DNA of 7,334 nucleotides from Halanaerobiaceae bacterium (GTDB lineage: Bacteria > Bacillota > Halanaerobiia > Halanaerobiales > Halarsenatibacteraceae): assembly GCA_003554685.1 (NCBI GenBank), contig PWHA01000322.1, positions 1 through 7,334 of the forward strand, given 5' to 3'. Under the pieces are notes generated by a model. That model saw only the letters and a program-made list of their open reading frames with translations. It made no database searches and was not told the DNA's origin. Of this stretch, positions 1-4,984 are shown piece by piece (the first letter of the stretch is position 1; each line of letters opens with the position of its first letter). A program made the position numbers and the translations under genes.

Positions 1-2
1 AG

Positions 3-1430
3 GCTGTTCCCTTTAAATCTCAGAACATGGCGCTGAACTCCTACGTTACGGAGGAAGGCCTGGAAATGGGGCGGGCCCAGGTTTTTCAGGCTGAAGCGGC
101 AGGAATAGAGCCCCGGGTGGCCATGAATCCGGTGCTTTTAAAGCCCTCGGGAGATGAGGGTTCTCAGGTTATTGTCAATGGCAGGCCCCGGGAAAACATG
201 ACGGCAGAAGAATATTATGCTTTTAAGCCCCGGCTCAAGGAAATTATCAGGGAAGCATATCAGGAGTTGAGGGCAGAATATGATGTGATTGTCATTGAGG
301 GGGCCGGGAGCCCGGCTGAAATTAACCTGCAGGAAAATGATATTGTCAACATGGGGCTGGCCCGGATGGTTGATGCTCCTGTCTTGCTGGCCGGTGATAT
401 TGACCGGGGAGGTGTCTTTGCAGCTCTTTACGGTACTGTCAAGCTTCTGCCGCCCCGTGACAGGCAGCGGATTAAGGCTTTGATCATCAATAAATTTCGC
501 GGTGATAAGAAGCTCCTGGAGCCCGGACTTAAAGAAATGGAAGAAATGCTGGGAATTCCCTTTTTAGGAGTTCTCCCCTACCTGGAACTGGCCCTGGATG
601 ACGAAGACAGCCTGAGTGAAAGGCTGTCTGCTCGTTCCCGGTCTACAGGCGGCCTGCAGGTAAAAATTATCCTGCTTCCCCACATCTCCAACTTCACCGA
701 TTTTAATCCCCTGGAAATGCACGAGGATCTCAACATCAGCTATATCAAGGATCCCGGAGAGCTTGAGGGGGCCGACCTGGTTATAATACCGGGCAGCAAG
801 AACACCCTGGCCGATAGAATATTCTTGAGAGAGAGGGGATTTGACAGGCCCCTGAGAGATCATGCAGAAGAGGGAGGGGTCCTGCTGGGAATCTGCGGAG
901 GTTTTCAGATGCTGGGAGAAGAACTGGCAGATCCGAAGGGCGTGGAGAGCAGCCTGAGAGAGGTCCCCGGCCTTAAACTTCTGCCGGTGAAGACCAGCTT
1001 GACAGGGGAGAAAAAAACCCTCCAGGTAGAGGGCAGCTGGCAGTATCAGGATGATGAACTTTTCAAGGGGCTCAAGAACCTTTCCCTGACCGGTTATGAG
1101 ATACACATGGGTCAGACCGTGGTCACGGAAGATAATGCAGTTCAGCCTCTCAAAGCCCGAACTGAAAACTCAGGTGAGGTTATCTCGCTCTTGAATCAGA
1201 GTGGTAATATTCTGGGCACTTACTGGCATGGATTGTTCGAAAACAGGGCCTGGACCACCGGTTTTATCAATAACCTGCGCCGCTCTCTTAACCTGGATGC
1301 TGTTAAATCTCCAGAGTTAAACTATCAGGAGCTCAAGGAAAGAGAATATGATAAGCTGGCGGACCTGCTGGCCCGGGAACTGGACCAGGAACTGCTCCAC
1401 TCCCTGGCTGGCCTGACCGGGAGCAGTTAA
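3..1430 (+). CDS. cobQ: Adenosylcobyric acid synthase (glutamine-hydrolysing), 5'-truncated by window edge
   Basis: CobQ/CbiP performs four ATP- and glutamine-dependent amidations of the corrin ring side chains, turning adenosylcobyrinic acid a,c-diamide into adenosylcobyric acid in the cytoplasm. The frame is open to the left edge. The codons before the ATG at 27 read AVPFKSQN, the family segment that normally lies some 35-40 residues inside the protein, so that ATG is internal and the missing part should carry the P-loop. Counting from the ATG at 27, visible family motifs are QVIVNG (47-52), IEGAGSPAEINL (about 90-101) and DIDRGGVFA (about 124-132) of the synthetase domain. The glutamine amidotransferase domain follows, with nucleophile Cys290 in GICGGFQML and His401 in YWHGLFEN. 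With about 37 missing residues the total would be near 510, normal for the family. Its TAA is one base before the cbiB ATG. No frameshift is seen. The identification is very secure; cbiP is the alternative symbol. Confidence 0.96.
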   Translation, partial: AVPFKSQNMALNSYVTEEGLEMGRAQVFQAEAAGIEPRVAMNPVLLKPSGDEGSQVIVNGRPRENMTAEEYYAFKPRLKEIIREAYQELRAEYDVIVIEGAGSPAEINLQENDIVNMGLARMVDAPVLLAGDIDRGGVFAALYGTVKLLPPRDRQRIKALIINKFRGDKKLLEPGLKEMEEMLGIPFLGVLPYLELALDDEDSLSERLSARSRSTGGLQVKIILLPHISNFTDFNPLEMHEDLNISYIKDPGELEGADLVIIPGSKNTLADRIFLRERGFDRPLRDHAEEGGVLLGICGGFQMLGEELADPKGVESSLREVPGLKLLPVKTSLTGEKKTLQVEGSWQYQDDELFKGLKNLSLTGYEIHMGQTVVTEDNAVQPLKARTENSGEVISLLNQSGNILGTYWHGLFENRAWTTGFINNLRRSLNLDAVKSPELNYQELKEREYDKLADLLARELDQELLHSLAGLTGSS

Positions 1431-1431
1431 G

Positions 1432-2403
1432 ATGAATTTTACACTTCTGCTTCTGGTGGCGGTGATTCTGGATCTTCTCCTGGGTGATCCTGATTTTATT
1501 CCTCATCCCGTGGTCATGATCGGCAGGCTGATAGAAAAACTGGAGAGCCTGTTAACCGGGGGAGAGAGGGGTACATTTTTTCAGGGAGTTGTCCTGGTCT
1601 TGCTGGTCAGCCTGACAGTTGCGGGAGCAATCCTGTTCCTGGGTTTCATGCTGGAGCTAATCTGGCCTCCGCTGGCTTCAATTTTCACGGTTTTTCTCCT
1701 CTGGCAGGGGCTGGCGGCCCGGAACCTGGCTCGGAGCGGCCTGGAGGTGGCAGAGCTGATTGAAGGGGGAAGGTTATCCCGGGCCCGGGATAAGATTTCC
1801 GGCCTCATCACCCGTGATGTTTCCCGGATGGAGGAGAGTGATATCTGCCGGGCCGCGGTGGAAACGATCAGTGAAAACATTGTCGACGGGATAACTGCTC
1901 CGCTCTTTTATGCCGTGCTGGGGGGACCGCAGGCCGGTCTCTTCATCATGCTTTATAAAGCCGTCAATACCATGGATTCCATGGTGGGATATCGCAATCA
2001 GCAGTACCGGGATTTTGGCCGAACTGCTGCCAGGGTTGATGATCTCCTGAACTGGGTGCCGGCCCGACTTACTGCCCTGGTGATTATCCTGGTAAGCCCC
2101 CTGGTTGGCGGAAGCCTGCGGCAGAGCTGGAGGATTTTGCTGAGGGATGCCGGGAAATCCGCCAGTCTCAACTCCGGTTTCCCTGAGGCTGCTGCAGCCG
2201 GGGCCCTGCAGATCAGGCTGGGTGGTCCGGATTATTACTTTGGCGAACTGGTAGAAAATCCCTCGATAGGTGATAAGCTCAGAGAGAACAACCCGAAAAC
2301 CATCAGACTGGCTGTCAGGCTGCTCTACACCAGCCAGGCTGTTTTTATTTCTTTGCTTTATCTCACGTTAATCATGCTGAAACTGACTGGAGTGATCGGC
2401 TGA
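1432..2403 (+). CDS. cbiB: Adenosylcobinamide-phosphate synthase CbiB (membrane protein)
   Basis: CbiB joins adenosylcobyric acid to the aminopropanol (phosphate) linker, giving adenosylcobinamide or its phosphate, and is an integral inner-membrane enzyme. The 323-residue length is normal. The N terminus has the family signature DLLLGDP..PHPVVMIG (14-31). The core has ETISENIVDGITAPLFY (144-160), the stretch YKAVNTMDSMVGYRN (175-189) and RVDDLLNWVPAR (201-212). Hydrophobic membrane segments are visible at about 3-17, 50-75, 80-95, 155-175, 212-226 and 298-318. A GGGAG ribosome binding site lies at 1419-1423, 8 bases before the ATG and inside the end of cobQ. The TGA stop shares its last A with the ATG of cobD (TGATG), so the two should be translationally coupled. 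In alpha-proteobacterial naming this protein is called CobD, which must not be confused with the next gene. Confidence 0.96.
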   Translation: MNFTLLLLVAVILDLLLGDPDFIPHPVVMIGRLIEKLESLLTGGERGTFFQGVVLVLLVSLTVAGAILFLGFMLELIWPPLASIFTVFLLWQGLAARNLARSGLEVAELIEGGRLSRARDKISGLITRDVSRMEESDICRAAVETISENIVDGITAPLFYAVLGGPQAGLFIMLYKAVNTMDSMVGYRNQQYRDFGRTAARVDDLLNWVPARLTALVIILVSPLVGGSLRQSWRILLRDAGKSASLNSGFPEAAAAGALQIRLGGPDYYFGELVENPSIGDKLRENNPKTIRLAVRLLYTSQAVFISLLYLTLIMLKLTGVIG

Positions 2404-3482
2404 TGAAATCTGCACATGGCGGGAACATTTATGATTTTGATGGAGAAGTGCTGGATTTTTCCAGCAACATCAATCCCCTGGGGCCTCCCCCTCAGGTGAA
2501 GGAGATGTTGCGGGGGTCTTCAGCGTTGATGGAGAAGTACCCTGACATAAAATACCGCCGGCTGAGAGCAGGTCTGGCCGAATGGGAAGGTGTCAGTCCC
2601 GGCCAGATTCTGGTGGGAAACGGGGCTGGAGAGCTGATATATCTCCTGGCAGAGTTATTCCGGGGCAGGAAGGCCGTTCTTCCGGTGCCGACATTTTCCG
2701 AGTATCAGGCAGCCTTAGAAAGCCGGAACTGCCAGGTGAAGCTTGTCCGGCGCAGGGAAGAGGATGATTTCGAGCTGCCGCTGAGCCGATTAAGGCAGGA
2801 AATCAAGGAAGAAGAGGCCGCCGGGACCTTCATCTGCCGGCCTAATAATCCCGATGGTAGCCTCTTGACCCGCCGTCGGCTGAAACCTCTGCTCTCGGAG
2901 ACGGAGTATCTGATAAGCGATGAATCTTTTCTGGAATACCTGGGCCCTGATAACCGGGAAAGCCTGCTGGTTTATCTTGAGGAGTTCCCGGGACTTGTCG
3001 TTCTTCGTTCCCTGACAAAGTTTTATGCTCTCCCGGGACTCAGGCTCGGTTATCTGATTGCCTCCCGCAGGCTGGTAGATAAAATTGCTGACTGCCAGCC
3101 TCCCTGGCCGGTAAATGCCCTGGCTGCGGCAGCAGGCAGGCTGATTCCTGACTGCAGCGATTATCAGAGAAAGAGCCTCCAGAAATTCAGGCAGGCTAAA
3201 GGAATTTTTCAAGAGGGGCTTGAGAAACTTCCGGGAGTTAAGGTCTATCCCGGGCAGGCCAATTTTTTCCTCTGCCACCTGTCTGTTTCTCAGGCTGGAG
3301 TTGCTGAACTGCAGGAGAGTTTGGTCGACCGGGGGTTTTTGATCAGGAATTGTGCCAGTTTTGCCGGGCTAAATGAGCAATATTTTAGAGTTGCCGTCAG
3401 GAGTCAGCAGGATAATGAAAAACTGCTGTCAGCCCTGAAGTCAGCTCTTAAAAACGTTCGGGGAGAGAGAATAAGTGAGTAG
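2403..3482 (+). CDS. cobD: L-threonine-O-3-phosphate decarboxylase CobD (PLP-dependent)
   Basis: CobD decarboxylates L-threonine O-3-phosphate to (R)-1-amino-2-propanol O-2-phosphate, the linker used by CbiB. It belongs to the fold-type I PLP aminotransferases and is close to histidinol-phosphate aminotransferase. The start HGGNIYDF (5-12) followed by DFSSNINPLGPP (18-29) is typical of CobD and argues against HisC. PLP-site features are GNGAGELIYLL (72-82), RPNNPDG (146-152), Asp173 in SDESFLEYL, the Schiff-base Lys206 in SLTKFYALPGLRLGY, and a C-terminal FRVAVRS arginine motif expected to bind the substrate carboxylate. The 359-residue length is normal. A GGAGTGA site at 2389-2395 lies 7 bases before the ATG, which overlaps the cbiB stop by one base. 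Flanking cbiB and the threonine kinase gene confirm the B12 role. Confidence 0.94.
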   Translation: MKSAHGGNIYDFDGEVLDFSSNINPLGPPPQVKEMLRGSSALMEKYPDIKYRRLRAGLAEWEGVSPGQILVGNGAGELIYLLAELFRGRKAVLPVPTFSEYQAALESRNCQVKLVRRREEDDFELPLSRLRQEIKEEEAAGTFICRPNNPDGSLLTRRRLKPLLSETEYLISDESFLEYLGPDNRESLLVYLEEFPGLVVLRSLTKFYALPGLRLGYLIASRRLVDKIADCQPPWPVNALAAAAGRLIPDCSDYQRKSLQKFRQAKGIFQEGLEKLPGVKVYPGQANFFLCHLSVSQAGVAELQESLVDRGFLIRNCASFAGLNEQYFRVAVRSQQDNEKLLSALKSALKNVRGERISE

Positions 3483-4428
3483 GCTTTACACCCTGAGGAT
3501 GCCGGCCTCCTGCGGCGAGCTTTTACAGGGGATGATCTCCGGTGAGGAAAAATTGCTCTCTTATCCCGTCAATCTTTATAACTACCTGATCCTGGAAAGG
3601 AGAAAGGGCAACCCCGGTAAAATTAAGGGCGAGGATGCTTTTCCTGATCTGCCGGAAAAAATGCTGACTCTCATCAAGCTGGCCGCCCGGGACCTGGGAA
3701 TCTCCCCTTCCCTGCTGGCGGGGTACCGCTGGCAGCACCGGCAGCTGATCCCATCGGGAAAGGGACTGGCCAGCAGCACCGCGGACTTGATGCTGGGCCT
3801 GGCAGCTCTGAGCCTGCTGGGGAGTAAAAAGCTGTCCTATCAGGAAATATTGGGCTACCTGACGGCCATTGAACCGACTGACAGCATCATTTTTCCGGAG
3901 CTGACCCTGCTGGAGCAGAACAGGGGCAGTTTCTGGCAAAGGGCAGGGCAGCCCGAGGGTGAGGTCAGGGTTCTGGCCCTGGGTCAGCCGGGCAGCTGTG
4001 ACACCCTTGATCAGAGAAAGTTTCGGGGCAGCATTCCTGATGTGACCGAGGCCTGGCGGCTTTTTCAGCAGGGAGTGAGGCGGCAGGACTGGCGTTTCAT
4101 CGGGAAGGCAGCGACCTTCAGCGCCCGGGCCTGGCAGCAGCAGTTAAACTATCCCCTGCTGGAAGAAATCATTTCCGAGGCTGAAAGTCAGGGCTGTCTG
4201 GGAGTTAACATCGCTCACAGCGGGAACGTGCTGGGAATATTATACCAAACCGAGAGGGCAGACATTCAGGGCTTGAAATCAGCCTTGCTATCACCTGAAA
4301 TCAAAGCTCACTATCCGGCTAAGTGGGAGCTTGAGTTGATTAGAGGTGGAGTTGAGGTGTTACAGGGTGACGGCCGGCAATTCAAGAAATTTTTAGCTTA
4401 TGACTTTCAATCTAATAATCGTGACTAA
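3475..4428 (+). CDS. pduX: L-threonine kinase (PduX-like, GHMP kinase family)
   Basis: This kinase is predicted to phosphorylate free L-threonine with ATP, giving the L-threonine O-3-phosphate that CobD decarboxylates. The 317-residue protein has the GHMP order of motifs: PASCGELLQG (10-19), the ATP-binding loop IPSGKGLASSTAD (92-104), IEPTDS (132-137) and the C-terminal GVNIAHSGNVLGILY (243-257). The CGE..QG start together with EPTDS is characteristic of PduX rather than of homoserine, mevalonate or galactose kinases. I chose the GTG at 3475 because GGGGAGAG at 3460-3467 sits 7 bases upstream and it is followed immediately by the conserved N terminus. This makes the gene overlap the end of cobD by 8 bases. 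It is the last gene of the unit; the next 180 bases show no obvious terminator. The symbol follows Salmonella, where pduX lies at the end of the pdu operon; here the gene is in the cobalamin operon. Confidence 0.9.
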   Translation: MSRLYTLRMPASCGELLQGMISGEEKLLSYPVNLYNYLILERRKGNPGKIKGEDAFPDLPEKMLTLIKLAARDLGISPSLLAGYRWQHRQLIPSGKGLASSTADLMLGLAALSLLGSKKLSYQEILGYLTAIEPTDSIIFPELTLLEQNRGSFWQRAGQPEGEVRVLALGQPGSCDTLDQRKFRGSIPDVTEAWRLFQQGVRRQDWRFIGKAATFSARAWQQQLNYPLLEEIISEAESQGCLGVNIAHSGNVLGILYQTERADIQGLKSALLSPEIKAHYPAKWELELIRGGVEVLQGDGRQFKKFLAYDFQSNNRD

Positions 4429-4493
4429 AAATCCTGAAACTTAAACTTGAAAATTTTTGGAATAAGGTATTTTACTATACAAAGAGCCTTAAA

Positions 4494-4519
4494 AATAGCC
4501 AGTAATAATAGCCAGTAAT
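4494..4519. repeat. Two perfect tandem copies of a 13-bp repeat
   Basis: The unit AATAGCCAGTAAT occurs twice without a gap (4494-4506 and 4507-4519), followed by ACCAG, which could be the eroded start of a third copy. It lies 65 bases downstream of the threonine kinase stop and about 90 bases upstream of the -35 box. A duplication by replication slippage is the simplest explanation; a paired regulator site is possible but unsupported. Confidence 0.85.
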
Positions 4520-4551
4520 ACCAGATAAATAGTTAGCAAAACCAGAAAATA

Positions 4552-4563
4552 AGCAATATTGCT
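4552..4563. repeat. 12-bp perfect palindrome AGCAATATTGCT
   Basis: The sequence AGCAATATTGCT equals its own reverse complement. It ends 46 bases before the -35 box of the 4610 promoter, a place where an activator or repressor dimer could bind. In such AT-rich DNA short palindromes also occur by chance, so an operator role is only a suggestion. Confidence 0.4.
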
Positions 4564-4566
4564 GAC

Positions 4567-4593
4567 AAGTAAATTATTTCAGAAATATTACTT
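4567..4593. repeat. Imperfect inverted repeat just upstream of the promoter
   Basis: AAGTAA (4567-4572) is complementary to TTACTT (4588-4593), and inside it TATTT (4575-4579) is complementary to AAATA (4583-4587) around a CAG loop. The arms total 11 base pairs with a 2-base bulge on the left side. It ends 16 bases before the -35 box. It could be an operator or a weak hairpin; with no T run after it, it is not a terminator. Confidence 0.4.
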
Positions 4594-4609
4594 AATTTGC
4601 CTATTTATC

Positions 4610-4644
4610 TTGACAATAAGCAAAATAGTTTATACAATTATAAT
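4610..4644 (+). promoter_or_regulatory. Near-consensus sigma-70/sigma-A promoter
   Basis: A perfect -35 box TTGACA (4610-4615) is followed after exactly 17 bases by TACAAT (4633-4638), five of six matches to the -10 consensus. A perfect TATAAT (4639-4644) follows directly, but at a 23-base spacing that is too long for this -35 box. Transcription would start near 4645-4651. It is the best promoter in the intergenic region and points towards the solute-binding protein gene, though a terminator lies in between. Confidence 0.72.
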
Positions 4645-4755
4645 GAAGAATAGTGTATTTGTTGATAGATAAGATTTAATATTAATATAAGTTTTAAGGC
4701 ATTTTAAAAGGAACACTGTGATTAATTGCTAGAGCAATGATTTCAGTGTTTTTTT
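4645..4755 (+). ncRNA. Possible small RNA or attenuated leader transcript
   Basis: A transcript from the promoter at 4610-4638 to the terminator ending near 4755 would be about 105-110 nt. It contains no convincing coding frame and little predicted structure apart from the terminator hairpin. It could be a stand-alone small RNA, or a leader that ends early unless read-through lets RNA polymerase continue into the solute-binding protein gene. I do not recognise any known RNA family. The stretch AGTGT at 4652-4656 can pair with ACACT in the left arm of the terminator, but five pairs are too few to call an antiterminator. Confidence 0.3.
4712..4755 (+). terminator. Intrinsic (rho-independent) terminator
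   Basis: AACACTG (4712-4718) pairs perfectly with CAGTGTT (4744-4750). Within it ATTGC (4725-4729) pairs with GCAAT (4734-4738) around a TAGA loop, with further weaker pairs between 4720-4723 and 4739-4742. The right arm runs straight into a row of seven T (4749-4755). The T run is on the + strand side, so it stops rightward transcription. It is the first good terminator after the cobalamin operon, 284 bases past the last stop, and also lies in the leader of the next gene. Confidence 0.8.
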
Positions 4756-4822
4756 GTGTCTGAAGAAAGATATTCTGCAAAATTTAATAGTTTGAAAATT
4801 TAAGAACAAAAAATCATTCCAG

Positions 4823-4887
4823 GAAAGGAGGGGTTTATTAAAATTCTGTTGCATTTTTTTTACCAGCAGCTTTTATATTTGAAGTAA
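4823..4887 (+). other. Orphan Shine-Dalgarno-like stretch with a 13-14-codon frame
   Basis: AAAGGAGGGG (4824-4833) is a very good match to the anti-Shine-Dalgarno sequence, stronger than the site used by the real gene downstream. No ATG or GTG follows at useful distance. The only candidates are CTG (4846) and TTG (4849), 12-15 bases away, opening a frame that ends with TAA at 4885-4887 and encodes about 12-13 mostly hydrophobic and aromatic residues. It could be a leader peptide, a remnant of a lost gene, or simply a purine-rich leader. I regard a real peptide as unlikely. Confidence 0.2.
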
Positions 4888-4894
4888 TGTTAAG

Positions 4895-4922
4895 TTGTCT
4901 AAAAAGAAAAATTCATTATTAA
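4895..4922 (+). promoter_or_regulatory. Weak candidate promoter nearer the solute-binding protein gene
   Basis: TTGTCT (4895-4900) and TATTAA (4917-4922) are separated by 16 bases and each match four of six consensus positions. If used it would give the following gene a leader of about 55 bases that avoids the upstream terminator. Such matches are common in AT-rich DNA, so support is weak. Confidence 0.22.
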
Positions 4923-4930
4923 CAAACAGG

Positions 4931-4942
4931 TTATTTAAATAA
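4931..4942. repeat. 12-bp perfect palindrome TTATTTAAATAA
   Basis: The sequence is its own reverse complement and ends 42 bases before the TTG start of the solute-binding protein gene. It consists only of A and T, so chance is a good explanation; an operator overlapping the transcription start of the weak promoter at 4895-4922 is the alternative. Confidence 0.25.
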
Positions 4943-4970
4943 GCTTAAACTAAAATTATCAAAAACAAAA

Positions 4971-4979
4971 GGGGAGTGA
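4971..4979 (+). promoter_or_regulatory. Ribosome binding site that decides the TTG start at 4985
   Basis: GGGGAG (4971-4976), extended to GGGGAGTGA, lies 8 bases before the TTG at 4985. An in-frame GTG at 4976 overlaps this site and so could not use it. The first in-frame ATG comes only at codon 59, behind the signal peptide. TTG is therefore the best start. Confidence 0.75.
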
Positions 4980-4984
4980 GTAAT

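Larger units (their letters stand above)
4429..4984. other. AT-rich intergenic region with regulatory signals, no protein gene
   Basis: This stretch is much richer in A and T than the genes on either side, and I find no reading frame on either strand with a ribosome binding site and a believable protein. It holds a short tandem repeat, two inverted repeats, a strong promoter, an intrinsic terminator, an orphan Shine-Dalgarno-like stretch, a 12-bp palindrome and the start signals of the next gene, all listed separately. I see no cobalamin riboswitch, no T-box and no tRNA-like cloverleaf in it. Confidence 0.8.

Noticed and set aside
27..29. ATG at 27 as the true start of cobQ
   Set aside because: The frame is open to the left edge and the codons before the ATG read AVPFKSQN, which is conserved inside CobQ, and no ribosome binding site precedes the ATG.
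564..1106. 180-codon reading frame on the - strand opposite cobQ
   Set aside because: It lies wholly inside a secure conserved gene, has no recognisable motif and resembles the usual antisense shadow of a G+C-rich gene.
2790..3939. Two - strand reading frames opposite cobD and the threonine kinase gene
   Set aside because: Both are antisense to conserved enzymes with intact motifs and show no family signature of their own.
4447..4478. TTGAAA ... TACTAT as a promoter directly after the threonine kinase gene
   Set aside because: The spacing is 20 bases and both boxes are imperfect, while a far better promoter lies at 4610.
4494..4519. CRISPR array or mobile-element end
   Set aside because: Only two 13-bp units occur with no spacers, and no transposase, terminal inverted repeats or target duplication are visible.
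4976..4978. GTG at 4976 as the start of the binding protein
   Set aside because: It overlaps the only Shine-Dalgarno sequence, leaving no spacing; the TTG three codons later has ideal spacing.
4429..4984. A cobalamin riboswitch or T-box in the intergenic region
   Set aside because: I looked for the conserved B12 box and the T-box GGTGG-type core and saw neither; the region is too AT-rich for either structure.
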